A DNA stretch of 44,718 nt, from the NCBI GenBank assembly GCA_944392445.1, contig CALXWT010000005.1:1-44718 (forward strand). The letters run 5' to 3'. The notes beneath the pieces were generated by a model. The model saw nothing but the letters and a program-made list of their open reading frames with translations, ran no database searches and was not told the origin of the DNA. Source of the DNA: an uncultured Clostridia bacterium. GTDB taxonomy: Bacteria; Bacillota; Clostridia; TANB77; CAG-508. Position numbers and translations under genes: made by a program. This document shows, one piece after another, positions 1 through 7,722 of the stretch (position 1 is its first letter; each line of letters starts with the position of its first letter).

Positions 1-63
1 GACTACTTATACAAATACGGATGAACTTTATAGCATCGGCTCATCACACCTATCACTTTTATA

Positions 64-162
64 GAGTTTGAGGCATAGTCTCTTTTGAAAATAAAAAACT
101 ACTCATAGTATTTAAACTACAAGTAGTTATTTATTTTCCATATTCAGTTAAGCCTCAAATTC
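64..162. repeat. Imperfect long palindrome downstream of spoIIID-like gene
   Basis: The arms at 64-103 and 122-162 are inverted copies of each other. The innermost 16-17 bp (GAAAATAAAAAACTACT against AGTAGTTATTTATTTTC) pair with one mismatch and the outer TTTGAGGC/GCCTCAAA blocks also match, with a diverged middle. The loop is only about 18 nt. It lies just past the stop of the minus-strand gene at 199-438, so it may act as its transcription terminator. It resembles the outer arms of the hairpin elements found elsewhere in the window, but without an inserted core. Confidence 0.6.
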
Positions 163-198
163 GTTTTTAAGGCATTTTTATTTTAAAGTAGAGTAATT

Positions 199-438
199 TT
201 ATTTTATTACTAAACCTAATTTTACAACTGGATTCTTCTCAGCTAAGAAAACCTTTTTAATTTCAATACTTTCTGGAATTATAGGTGATTTATTTCTACC
301 GTTCTGGAATGTTACTTCGGTGTGTACCGTGCTTTTACTAATACCAAATTTTTTTGCGGCACCTCTTACAGTATCTTTACTATCTATGATGTAATGTGCT
401 AGATTTATTGCACGTTCTTCTATATACATTTTTCCCAA
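199..438 (-). CDS. spoIIID: SpoIIID-like sporulation transcription factor, divergent C-terminus
   Basis: SpoIIID is a small DNA-binding regulator of mother-cell gene expression during sporulation. The first half fits the family: YIEERAINLAHYII, then a helix-turn-helix at about residues 23-42 (DTVRGAAKKFGISKSTVH). The family's basic C-terminal RHIRGGxATxxKY segment is not present: the protein instead ends NPVVKLGLVIK and stops. A stop followed by Asn-Tyr codons suggests the last residues were cut off. The chosen start is TTG at 438, nine bases after a GAGGGGG ribosome binding site; ATG at 429 is possible but too far from it. Length is 79 aa, slightly short for the family. It is transcribed away from yabG. 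It is either a diverged paralogue or a gene in early decay; DNA binding by the C-terminal basic region is doubtful. Confidence 0.7.
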   Translation of the reverse strand: MGKMYIEERAINLAHYIIDSKDTVRGAAKKFGISKSTVHTEVTFQNGRNKSPIIPESIEIKKVFLAEKNPVVKLGLVIK

Positions 439-604
439 TTCTAAAAACCCCCTCAAAAAACTATGTTTTGTTACATTGTATTCGTGGGGGAAGTACAATA
501 GAACAAAAAAAGTAGCAATGTACTTCGGAGAAAAGTTAACCAAATCCCATTATTCGACATAAAATATAATGACTGACTAATTAATATTAGGGGTGAGGTT
601 GAAA

Positions 605-1422
605 GTGAATGCAATAAAAAAAGGAGATATTGTGGCGAGAAAATCACATAACAAAGATGTGATTTTCGTTGTGAATTTAGTAATAAATAATCAAATAGCA
701 ATACTATCTGGTATTACAACAAGGCTAAAGGCAGATAGTTATTTAGACGATTTAGAAATAGTAGATAAAAGAGAAATAGAAAAAACATACAAGGAAATTG
801 AAGCAAAAATAGAATGTAAAGCACGAGAAGGCAATCAAATAGAAAAGTCAAATTTCTTTAAAAGGAGCAATAAAATTATTTATACAGGAAGAATTTTGCA
901 CTTAGATGGAGATAAAAAATATAGCGAAAAATCTAATGCATATTATAAAAAAATAGGGCTTAAAGCAATAGTAAAAAATATTCCCGAAAGTAGGCAAGTA
1001 AGTTTAGCAAATGAATTAATAGAAAGATATAATCCTGATATAGTTGTAATAACTGGGCACGACCGGTATGATAAAGTCAGGAAGAAATTACGAAGATATA
1101 AATAATTATAGAAATTCACGATACTTTGCTCAAACAGTAAAGAACATTAGAAAGAACAGCAAAAATAAGAATTTAGTAATTTTTGCAGGAGCATGTCAAA
1201 GTTATTATGAAGCATTAATATCAGCAGGAGCTAATTTTGCATCTTCCCCTGCAAGAATTTTAATAGATTTTATAGATCCACTCGTAGTAGCAGAGAAAAT
1301 TGCAACTACAGATTATACTAAATTTCTAACCATACGTGATATAGAGGATGATTTAAGAGATGGCGAAAGAGGTATAAACCGGAATTGGTGCAAGTGGTAA
1401 AAAAAGGACTTTATTAATTTAA
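605..1422 (+). pseudogene. yabG: yabG, sporulation-specific protease, broken by two frameshifts
   Basis: YabG is the spore-coat processing cysteine protease of Bacillus and Clostridia. The first frame (to 1105) gives GDIVARKSHN, ADSYLDDLE and LHLDGDKKY, then ITGHD. The second frame (from about 1065) continues exactly where the first fails: NNYRNSRYF, VIFAGACQSYYEA and GANFASSPAR. Removing one C at 1063/1064 restores TGHDGMIKSGRNYED. Removing one C at 1379/1380 restores a GINGIGASGKK ending with a stop at 1420-1422. Both lesions change ACGG to ACCGG. The presumed catalytic His (GHD) and Cys (GACQS) are both encoded, in different frames. The start is uncertain (GTG 605, TTG 599 or GTG 593); 605 gives the best spacing to GGTGAGG at 592-598. 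Order yabG-veg is conserved in Bacillus. This is either a true pseudogene or two sequencing/assembly errors. Confidence 0.85.
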
Positions 1423-1612
1423 ATCATTGTTAAATTGCCAGAAAAATAGTATAAATAAAAACAATATACTACTTTTGGACGAAAAATATCAAATACAATA
1501 CTATATTACAACTTTGTTACGAAAATGTAATAAAAATGTAAAATACACAGCAATAACTGCTAAGAACTTAGAGCATCAACACTTTTGAACCAGCTACACC
1601 AATCACTTTACT

Positions 1613-1641
1613 TTGACTTATGTCCAATTTTATGATATTAT
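1613..1641 (+). promoter_or_regulatory. Sigma-A type promoter of veg
   Basis: A -35 TTGACT at 1613-1618 and a -10 TATTAT at 1636-1641 are separated by 17 bp. It lies 31 bp before the veg start. The rest of the 250-base gap between yabG and veg is AT-rich and shows no other gene. Confidence 0.7.
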
Positions 1642-1671
1642 TCAATTAGAAATAAAGAAGTAGGTGGTTAA

Positions 1672-1953
1672 ATGATTTGCCAAAAAGATATTACTAATTT
1701 AAAAACAGATATTGATGAAAAAATTGGGCAAAAAATAATAGTAAAAGGCTCATTAGGAAGGAGTAAATCGTTTGAAAAAGAAGCTACTATAGAGAAAGCC
1801 TATCCAAATTTATTTGTGATAAAGTTTGACGAAAATAATAGAAATGTAAGTTATAGTTATACTGATATACTTACTAGAACCATTGAGGTAGATGTATTTG
1901 ATGGAACAGGTTATAGTCCATTAATACCAAGAGTGCCAGTAGTGGAAGCTTAA
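1672..1953 (+). CDS. veg: Veg family protein
   Basis: Veg is a small, strongly expressed protein of unknown biochemical role (linked in Bacillus to biofilm matrix regulation and spore outgrowth). This 93-aa protein matches the family: GQKIIVKGSLGRSKSFEKEA, then YPNLFVIKFD and the diagnostic VSYSYTDILTRTIEV segment. A short C-terminal extension (DVFDGTGYSPLIPRVPVVEA) goes beyond the usual end. The start ATG follows AGGTGG. It has its own promoter at 1613-1641 and a strong terminator at 1986-2014, so it is a single-gene transcript, as expected for veg. Confidence 0.9.
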   Translation: MICQKDITNLKTDIDEKIGQKIIVKGSLGRSKSFEKEATIEKAYPNLFVIKFDENNRNVSYSYTDILTRTIEVDVFDGTGYSPLIPRVPVVEA

Positions 1954-1985
1954 ATAGCCATAAAACATTTTTATACTTTAACAAG

Positions 1986-2014
1986 AAAAATTCCTAGAAA
2001 TAGGAATTTTTTTT
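1986..2014 (+). terminator. Intrinsic terminator of veg
   Basis: A 10-bp perfect stem (AAAATTCCTA/TAGGAATTTT, loop GAAA) runs directly into eight T residues. It separates veg from the following sporulation operon. Confidence 0.85.
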
Positions 2015-2063
2015 GAGCTCCTCAATATATATTAAGTAATTAGATTTTTAAGGAGGGATATAA

Positions 2064-3587
2064 ATGTCTATAGAAACTACCAGGGACAACATATCTGTTA
2101 ATCATATTATAGGTCAAAAAACTGAGAACTTTATTGCTCAAGGCGATAGCATAATTCCAGATATAAAGCCAGATATATTAAATGATATATTTACAAGTGG
2201 AACAGTATGCATTTACAAAAAAGAGATAAATGAGGGCAAAATTAGGCTAGATGGAGGAGTAAACACATACATAGTCTACCAAGCAGATGACGAAAACAAT
2301 AGTGTAAGGAGCCTTAATGTTAATTTGGATTTTACTCAAATGATAGATATGGAAAATGCTAGACCAGAGATGAACTTAAGAGTAAAAGTCACCTTAAAAA
2401 ACATAGAATGTAAGGTAATAAACGGAAGAAAAATAAATGTAAAGGCATTTATAGAAGCAGAAGTTAAAATCAGCTCAAATGAGGATATACAAGTAATAAA
2501 TGGAGTAAACTTAAGTGGAATACAAACATTAAACAAAAGTTTAAATGTAAACTCTCTAGTCGGAAGAGGTATGGTAAGAACTTATGCAAAAGACACATTA
2601 GTAATAGATAACATAGACAATCTATCAGAAATAATGAAAGTAGACCTAAATGTATCAAATAAAGACATAAAGGTAAGTTACAATAAAGTGCTTGCAAAAG
2701 CAGACTTAAACGTAAAGATTCTATATCTTACAGAGGACAATAGAATAAATTCAGTGCAAAGCACAATACCGGTAATGAGCTTTATAGACATTGAAGATGT
2801 AACAGAAGATGACTCGTATAATACAGAATATGAAATAAAGAACTTGGTTATAAAACCTAATAATATAGACGAACACTCAATATATGTAGAAGTTGAATTA
2901 GAGGTATCTTGTGAAGTCTATAAGAACCAAGAAATAAATCTTATACAAGACCTATATAGCCCAAAAACGAACGTATCATTTACCCAGAAACAAATAAATG
3001 TAATGGAAAGGAGAGAAAATGCTCAAAATACATGTAATATAAGAGAAAGACAAATGTTACCAGAAATTGGAGCAAATAAAATTTATGATGTAGAAACATC
3101 TGTAAATATTACAAAACAAACTTTATTAAATGATAGAATCTTATACGAGGGAGAAGTAACTTTAAATTATATATTTAACGAAGGAAACGGAATTAGTACA
3201 AAGAAAACCACAATACCATTTAATTTTAGCATGGACTTTAAAGGAGTTAATCCAAATTCCAATATAACTACTAATATGGAAAATGGCACTCAAGACTTTG
3301 TAGTAACTACAGATGGAGAAATAGAGGTAAAAATTGATATAATGTTTAATGTTACACTAGTAGATACTGTAGAGATAAATATAATCGACGACATAAACGA
3401 GGAAGAAAATAGGGGAAACAATACTTGCAGTTTGGTAATATATTATGCAAAAGATGGAGACACAATTTGGAAAATAGCTAAGAAATTTGGAAGTACCATG
3501 GAGGAGATTATAAGGATTAATGGAATTGAAAATGAGAATAAATTAAATATAGGTCAACAGTTATTTATTCCTAGATATAATGGATAA
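2064..3587 (+). CDS. SPOCS-domain (DUF3794) protein with C-terminal LysM
   Basis: Clostridial spore-coat/morphogenesis family protein (DUF3794, SPOCS). The 507-aa sequence shows the N-terminal DUF3794 pattern (QGDSIIPDIKPDIL near residue 28), two or more further SPOCS-like segments, and one LysM domain at about residues 458-504 (YYAKDGDTIWKIAKKFGST...IGQQLFIP), which would bind peptidoglycan or related glycans. No signal peptide is visible, consistent with a protein laid down by the mother cell. The start follows AAGGAGG. The last 8 bases overlap the start of yunB, so the two are translationally coupled and probably used in the same spore compartment. Confidence 0.88.
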   Translation: MSIETTRDNISVNHIIGQKTENFIAQGDSIIPDIKPDILNDIFTSGTVCIYKKEINEGKIRLDGGVNTYIVYQADDENNSVRSLNVNLDFTQMIDMENARPEMNLRVKVTLKNIECKVINGRKINVKAFIEAEVKISSNEDIQVINGVNLSGIQTLNKSLNVNSLVGRGMVRTYAKDTLVIDNIDNLSEIMKVDLNVSNKDIKVSYNKVLAKADLNVKILYLTEDNRINSVQSTIPVMSFIDIEDVTEDDSYNTEYEIKNLVIKPNNIDEHSIYVEVELEVSCEVYKNQEINLIQDLYSPKTNVSFTQKQINVMERRENAQNTCNIRERQMLPEIGANKIYDVETSVNITKQTLLNDRILYEGEVTLNYIFNEGNGISTKKTTIPFNFSMDFKGVNPNSNITTNMENGTQDFVVTTDGEIEVKIDIMFNVTLVDTVEINIIDDINEEENRGNNTCSLVIYYAKDGDTIWKIAKKFGSTMEEIIRINGIENENKLNIGQQLFIPRYNG

Positions 3588-4284
3588 AATCTTTAGTAGA
3601 AATAGAATAAAATTACCAAACTTTGATAAGTTTGTATATAACAAAAAAGCTAGAAAATTTATAAATATAATCGCAATACTTTTAATTGCGATTATTGTAT
3701 TTAAAATAGCAGTAAATGCAACTATTCCAATTATTGATGAACAATGTAGAACAATGGCAAAATCTATAGCAACCAAAATTTCTAATGAAGAAGCAACAAG
3801 GGTAATGGCAGATTATGAATATGAGGATTTTTGTATGGTAGAAAAGGACGAGGAGGGAAATATAAAGCTAATAAGCACAAATATGATAACAATAAATAGA
3901 ATAATATCAGACATACCAATACTAATGCAAGAAGATTTGGAAAAGGAAGAAAACAACACCTTTACACTAAAACTAGGAAGTTTTACAGGAAGTAAATTTT
4001 TTGCTGGAATGGGACCAGATATAAAAATAAAAATGATGACAGATGGTACAGTGGAAACAGACTTAAGGTCAGAGTTTAAAGAAGCAGGGATAAATCAAAC
4101 CTTGCATAGAATCTATTTGGAAGTAAAATGCAATGTAAACATTTTAACTCCGTATCATACAATAAGCGAAACAATAACTAACCAAGTGCTTCTAGTAGAG
4201 GGGGTAATAATAGGAAACATACCTGATGCATATTACAATTTAGAAGGACTAAACGAAGAACAAAGTATGGAATTTATAGACTGA
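3580..4284 (+). CDS. yunB: Sporulation protein YunB
   Basis: YunB is a membrane-anchored sporulation protein of unknown mechanism, sigma-E controlled in Bacillus. The 234-aa sequence has a basic N-terminus, one membrane segment at about residues 27-47 (FINIIAILLIAIIVFKIAV), and the family signature: LGSFTGSKFFAGMGPDIKIK, then SEFKEAGINQTLHRIYLEV and a C-terminal EGVIIGNIPDAYYNL. The ATG lies inside the last codons of the upstream SPOCS-LysM gene (ATGGATAA overlap), a strong sign of coupled translation. An H3-type hairpin element follows the stop. Confidence 0.9.
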   Translation: MDKIFSRNRIKLPNFDKFVYNKKARKFINIIAILLIAIIVFKIAVNATIPIIDEQCRTMAKSIATKISNEEATRVMADYEYEDFCMVEKDEEGNIKLISTNMITINRIISDIPILMQEDLEKEENNTFTLKLGSFTGSKFFAGMGPDIKIKMMTDGTVETDLRSEFKEAGINQTLHRIYLEVKCNVNILTPYHTISETITNQVLLVEGVIIGNIPDAYYNLEGLNEEQSMEFID

Positions 4285-4298
4285 AAAGAAGGCTACAG

Positions 4299-4553
4299 GA
4301 TAATGGTTTTTATAAAATAAGCTAGTAAAACCCTAGGTAATATGTATATTTAGAGAATTTTTTTGTTCCTTGGTGTCGCACCATTTCTAATGATAAAAAG
4401 AAAAATTTATTTTTCTTTTTATCGCAGGAAAGGTGCTCCAAATCGCACTCGCTTCAAAGAAGCTCGTTTGGTCGCTTACGCGTCACTACAAAAATTTTCT
4501 AAATATACATATTACCTAGGTTCAGAACCTAAACTTACACAAAAACCATTATC
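4299..4553 (+). repeat. Hairpin element family H3, copy 1
   Basis: The tight outer stem pairs 4332-4362 with 4490-4520 (30 of 31 positions, the exception being a possible G-U pair). Weaker inverted similarity extends the arms to 4299 and 4553. The enclosed core, about 4363-4489, shares with copy 2 (30503-30664) the blocks CCTTGGTGTCGCA, TCGCACTCGC and TTTGGTCGCTTACGCG, while most of the outer stem differs between copies. A second perfect 14-bp hairpin (GATAAAAAGAAAAA / TTTTTCTTTTTATC) lies within the core near 4391-4423. An apparent ORF across the element is not a gene. It occupies most of the 365-base gap between yunB and the HD gene; the HD promoter may be at about 4587-4617. Confidence 0.8.
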
Positions 4554-4649
4554 TAGTAACTATTGTAACGAAATGTGAATAAAAAATTGTCCATTTGCTC
4601 TAATTATATGATATAATAAGTTAAAAATGTATGAAAGAAAGGGATAACA

Positions 4650-5420
4650 ATGATAGATTTAGATAAAGCAAAAAAGGAATTCGAAAAATATGTAAAGCCT
4701 TATGATATACAAAATGCTAAAATAAGTAGAAAAATAGACCATTCATATAGAGTAGTAGAGGTATCGGAACAAATTGCAAAAAGTTTGTATTTAACAGAAG
4801 AAGATATAGAACTTGCGAAACTAATTGGATTATTACACGATATAGGTAGATTTGAGCAAATAAGAATATATGACACCTTTAGTGATAAAGACAGTATAGA
4901 CCATGCAAATTTAGGGGTAAAAATTCTTTTTGAAGATGGCTTAATAAGAAACTTTATTGAAGAAAATAAATATGACGAAATAATATATAAAGCAATAAAA
5001 AATCATAATAAATATGCTATAGAAGAGGGGTTAGACGAAAGAGAACTACTTCATGCAAAAATAATAAGAGATGCAGATAAAACCGATATATATGAAGTAT
5101 ATATTAGAGATATAGCCAATAATGCAAACGTTGCATATAATTATGATAATGTTTCAAAAGAGAGAATTACTAATAAGGTACTAAAATCTATTCAAGAACA
5201 CAAATTAGTTAATAGATATGACACGAAAAATGAAGCTGATAAATTTGCAGCAGCACTTGCATTTGTGTTTGATTTTTATTTTAAAAAGGGACTAGAAATT
5301 GTTAAAGAGAGACAATATATAACTAAATTAATAAATAGGGTAAAAACAAAAGATAATGAACCTGAAATGAATTTGATAGAAGAAAACATACAAGAGTACT
5401 TTAAAGAGAGAAATGTATAA
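4650..5420 (+). CDS. HD-domain phosphohydrolase
   Basis: HD-superfamily metal-dependent phosphohydrolase, substrate unknown. In the 256-aa protein the metal-binding pattern can be followed: H31, the HD pair H63-D64 in GLLHDIGRF, a His in DHANLGVKIL near residue 88, an NHNKY motif near 118 and Asp in IIRDADKTDIYEV near 142. This looks like the stand-alone HD proteins of clostridia sometimes annotated as nucleotidyl hydrolases. The start ATG has AAAGAAAGGGA upstream. It is flanked by a hairpin element on the left and a bidirectional terminator on the right, so probably monocistronic. Confidence 0.8.
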   Translation: MIDLDKAKKEFEKYVKPYDIQNAKISRKIDHSYRVVEVSEQIAKSLYLTEEDIELAKLIGLLHDIGRFEQIRIYDTFSDKDSIDHANLGVKILFEDGLIRNFIEENKYDEIIYKAIKNHNKYAIEEGLDERELLHAKIIRDADKTDIYEVYIRDIANNANVAYNYDNVSKERITNKVLKSIQEHKLVNRYDTKNEADKFAAALAFVFDFYFKKGLEIVKERQYITKLINRVKTKDNEPEMNLIEENIQEYFKERNV

Positions 5421-5550
5421 AAAAATTTGACTTTTCAGTTGTAATAAGAAATTTTTACTAAGTGTAAAAAATGATGCAAAAAAATAAAAAATTAATGTGA
5501 AAAAATGGTAAAAAAATGATGTAGTTAAATTGATTTAATAAAATTGATGC

Positions 5551-5586
5551 AAAAAACTCGGAGTTTCGAAACTTCCGAGTTTTTTG
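5551..5586. terminator. Bidirectional intrinsic terminator
   Basis: An A-run, a stem CTCGGA(A)GTTTC-type palindrome and a T-run form a symmetrical hairpin between the converging HD gene and rpsI. It can end transcription in both directions. The 125 bases before it hold nothing else I can recognise. Confidence 0.85.
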
Positions 5587-5596
5587 GTAAAACATA

Positions 5597-6004
5597 TTAT
5601 CTCTTACTAAATTGTGGAGATTTTCTAGCCTTTTTAAGACCATATTTCTTTCTTTCTTTCATACGTGGATCTCTTGTTAAGAATCCAGCAGATTTTAATA
5701 CAGGTCTATATTCACTATTTGCTTCTAATAATGCTCTAGCAATACCTAAACGAATTGCTCCAGCTTGGCCTGTAAATCCACCACCTTGTACTTTACAAAT
5801 AACATCATATTTGTCAACTGTATTTGTAACAGTTAAAGGTTGTTTAACTATAACCTTTAATGTTTCTTGTCCTAAATATTCATCTATACTAACACCATTT
5901 ATAGTAATTGTTCCTTTTCCTTCTACTAGTCTAACTCTTGCAATAGAGCTTTTTCTTCTTCCTGTACCATAAAACATTATTTTATCTGTTTTTGCTTTAG
6001 GCAT
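5597..6004 (-). CDS. rpsI: 30S ribosomal protein S9
   Basis: uS9 binds the 3' major domain of 16S rRNA, its C-terminal tail reaching the P site. The 135-aa sequence shows [15 protein letters not shown] near the N-terminus, the [14 protein letters not shown] core, [19 protein letters not shown], and the invariant basic end RKSPQFSKR. It is 18 bp after rplM in the standard L13-S9 operon. The start follows AAAGGAGG with good spacing. Confidence 0.97.
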   Translation of the reverse strand: MPKAKTDKIMFYGTGRRKSSIARVRLVEGKGTITINGVSIDEYLGQETLKVIVKQPLTVTNTVDKYDVICKVQGGGFTGQAGAIRLGIARALLEANSEYRPVLKSAGFLTRDPRMKERKKYGLKKARKSPQFSKR

Positions 6005-6022
6005 TTTACATATCCTCCTTTA

Positions 6023-6457
6023 TTAAAATTTCCAAACTTCAGGTTTTTGAGCAGCATTTTCATGCTCTTCTCCTGCATATACTCTTAATTTTTTAAGCAT
6101 TTGTCTTCCTAAACTATTGTGTGGAAGCATACCTTTTACAGCACGCATCATCATTTGCTCAGGACTCTTGTTTAATAATTCTCTTGCTGTAGTTTCTTTT
6201 AAACCACCAATATATCCAGAATGATTTCTGTATATTTTTTGGTCTAATTTCTTTCCAGTTAAAACTACTTTGCTACAATTTAATATTATAACGTTATCTC
6301 CAGTATCTAAGTTTGGAGTATAAGTTGGTTTATGTTTTCCTCTTAATAATTTAGCAGCTTCTGTAGCAACTCTTCCTAGAGGTTTTTCAGCTGCATCAAT
6401 TATGTACCATTTTCTTTCAATTTCACTTTTTTTAACACTATATGTTGTATTATTCAT
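6023..6457 (-). CDS. rplM: 50S ribosomal protein L13
   Basis: uL13 is an early assembly protein of the large subunit. The sequence shows [34 protein letters not shown], and [20 protein letters not shown] near the end. The start is placed at ATG 6457 ([13 protein letters not shown]) because family members begin here; upstream ATG 6481 is before the ribosome binding site. The spacing from GGAGG is a little long (about 12 nt). It heads the rplM-rpsI operon, with a possible leader structure upstream. Confidence 0.95.
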   Translation of the reverse strand: MNNTTYSVKKSEIERKWYIIDAAEKPLGRVATEAAKLLRGKHKPTYTPNLDTGDNVIILNCSKVVLTGKKLDQKIYRNHSGYIGGLKETTARELLNKSPEQMMMRAVKGMLPHNSLGRQMLKKLRVYAGEEHENAAQKPEVWKF

Positions 6458-6494
6458 GGTAATATGTATCCTCCATTTCATAAATAAATTTATA

Positions 6495-6556
6495 TATATG
6501 AAACCATAGTAAAAAGCTACCGGGGAGAAGCCTCTTTTCTGGTCATATTCAATTTA
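6495..6556 (-). promoter_or_regulatory. Possible ribosomal-protein leader (L13-type) upstream of rplM
   Basis: On the minus strand this unusually G+C-rich stretch between rplM and infC carries CCAGAAAAGAGG followed by CTTCTCCCCGG, which can fold into a compact hairpin with a GAG-GCTT-CTC tip and CC/GG base. L13 leaders that repress rplM-rpsI are known in Firmicutes. I infer this from position and structure only. Confidence 0.35.
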
Positions 6557-6614
6557 ATGCTATAATATTTTATAACAAAATTACATAAATGTCAAGGATA
6601 TTTTGCGATTTTGC

Positions 6615-6643
6615 TTGACAAATACGAAAAAATGTAGTAAGAT
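6615..6643 (+). promoter_or_regulatory. Sigma-A promoter of the infC operon
   Basis: Perfect -35 TTGACA at 6615-6620, 17-bp spacer, -10 TAAGAT at 6638-6643. It starts a leader of nearly 300 nt ahead of infC. Confidence 0.75.
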
Positions 6644-6654
6644 AATAAAGTCAA

Positions 6655-6945
6655 ATAAAGAAGAAGCAATCCACTTCTCACCTTAACGTATAGGAAAAGG
6701 TAAGGAAATACTATTTTTAAGAAATGCAATAAGAAGTTTGTTAATAAAAATAAAACTTAATTTATATATTTTTTAAAATAGTAGAAAAAGTAATCTAGCA
6801 AGAAGAATCCACTAAATAATGTGCAAAATGTGGAAAACAAAGCCTAAAAAACGAAGATTACTGTAAATATTGTGGGTTGGTTTGTCTTTACAAATCAATT
6901 TTTTTTGTGCTATTTAGCACGTAAATTTATTTGGAGGTGTTTTAT
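6655..6945 (+). promoter_or_regulatory. Long infC leader, probable L20-type autoregulatory region
   Basis: In Firmicutes the infC-rpmI-rplT messenger has a long leader to which L20 binds, causing early termination. Here the leader runs nearly 300 nt from the promoter at 6615-6643 to the infC start. It includes CCACTTCTCACCTTAACG near its 5' end and a GTGCTATTTAGCAC hairpin just before the ribosome binding site. A run of eight T at about 6899-6906 could be a termination point. The family assignment rests on position; I could not align it to the leader model. Confidence 0.5.
6820..6924 (+). pseudogene. Zinc-ribbon gene remnant within infC leader
   Basis: Directly after an in-frame TAA, codons 6820-6876 read CAKCGKQSLKNEDYCKYCG, a textbook CxxC...CxxC zinc ribbon. 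The frame continues to a stop at 6922-6924. There is no start codon and no ribosome binding site, so it cannot be translated independently. It looks like the tip of a lost zinc-ribbon protein gene, or an insertion remnant, now part of the leader RNA. Chance is possible but unlikely given four correctly spaced cysteines. Confidence 0.5.
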
Positions 6946-7455
6946 ATAAAACAAGAATTACCTATTAATGAACAAATAAGAGCAAGAGAAGTTCAAGTAA
7001 TTGATGAACAAGGAGCAAAAAAGGGAGTAATGAGGCTTAATGATGCTTTAGACTTAGCCTATGAAAAAAAATTAGACTTAGTTTTAGTGGCGCCAAATGC
7101 CGAACCACCAGTTTGTAAGATAATGAATTATGGTAAATACAAGTTTGAGCAAACTAAGAGAGAAAAAGAAGCTAAGAAAAAGCAAAAAGTGTTAGAAGTA
7201 AAAGAAATAAGAATAACACCAAATATAGAGCAACATGACTTCGAATTTAAAGTAAAAAATGCAAGAAAATTTATTGAAGATGGTAATAAGGTAAAAATAA
7301 CAGTTAGATTTAGAGGAAGAGAACTAAATTACGTAAAACTTGGAGAAGACAATTTAAATAAATTTATTGATGCATTATCAGATATTGCTAGTCCAGAAAA
7401 GAAAGCAATACTTGAAGGTAAGAATATGTTTATTATATTAGCAAAAAAAGCTTAA
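6946..7455 (+). CDS. infC: Translation initiation factor IF-3 (AUA start)
   Basis: IF-3 binds the 30S subunit, prevents premature 50S joining and proofreads the start codon. Domains: N-terminal domain (INEQIRAREVQVIDEQGAKK, VLVAPNAEPPVCKIMNYGKY), lysine-rich linker (about residues 75-90), C-terminal domain (KEIRITPNIEQHDFEFKVKN, VKITVRFRGREL). The start is set at ATA 6946, eight bases after GGAGG (6933-6937): no ATG, GTG or TTG is available downstream of the ribosome binding site, and homologues begin at this residue. A rare AUU/AUA start lets IF-3 limit its own synthesis. First gene of infC-rpmI-rplT. Confidence 0.93.
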   Translation: MKQELPINEQIRAREVQVIDEQGAKKGVMRLNDALDLAYEKKLDLVLVAPNAEPPVCKIMNYGKYKFEQTKREKEAKKKQKVLEVKEIRITPNIEQHDFEFKVKNARKFIEDGNKVKITVRFRGRELNYVKLGEDNLNKFIDALSDIASPEKKAILEGKNMFIILAKKA

Positions 7456-7518
7456 TAACCGTTGATAATATATAAAAATATTATATATATAAAATAAAAT
7501 TGCAAGGAGGAGTATTTT

Positions 7519-7722
7519 ATGCCAAAATTAAAAACAAATAAAGCAGCAAAGAAAAGATATTCATATACTGCTACAGGAAAAGTAAAAAGAACAAAATCAA
7601 ATAGAAGACATTTATTAGCAAATAAAACAGCAAGAGCTAAATCAAGAGGAAAAGTTATGGATGCTTATGCAGATAAAACATGCGAAGCTGGTATTAAGAG
7701 AATGTTACCATACGGCAACTAA
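7519..7722 (+). CDS. rpmI: 50S ribosomal protein L35
   Basis: bL35, 67 aa, basic throughout. It begins PKLKTNKAAKKRYSYTATGK and contains KRTKSNRRHLLANKT, diagnostic for the family. The ribosome binding site AAGGAGGAG is strong. It is the middle gene of the IF-3/L35/L20 operon. The 172-base gap to rplT is much longer than usual because a palindromic element (7723-7846) starts at the first base after the stop codon. Confidence 0.96.
   Translation: MPKLKTNKAAKKRYSYTATGKVKRTKSNRRHLLANKTARAKSRGKVMDAYADKTCEAGIKRMLPYGN

Noticed and set aside
471-701. 76-codon minus-strand ORF between spoIIID-like gene and yabG
   Set aside because: Hydrophobic low-complexity translation without ribosome site; overlaps the yabG start.
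4363-4578. 71-codon ORF
   Set aside because: It lies entirely across the H3 hairpin element; the same peptide-like stretch appears in copy 2 because the DNA is repeated. No ribosome binding site.
5544-5972. 142-codon plus-strand ORF over rpsI
   Set aside because: Antisense to the unmistakable rpsI gene and overlapping its terminator.
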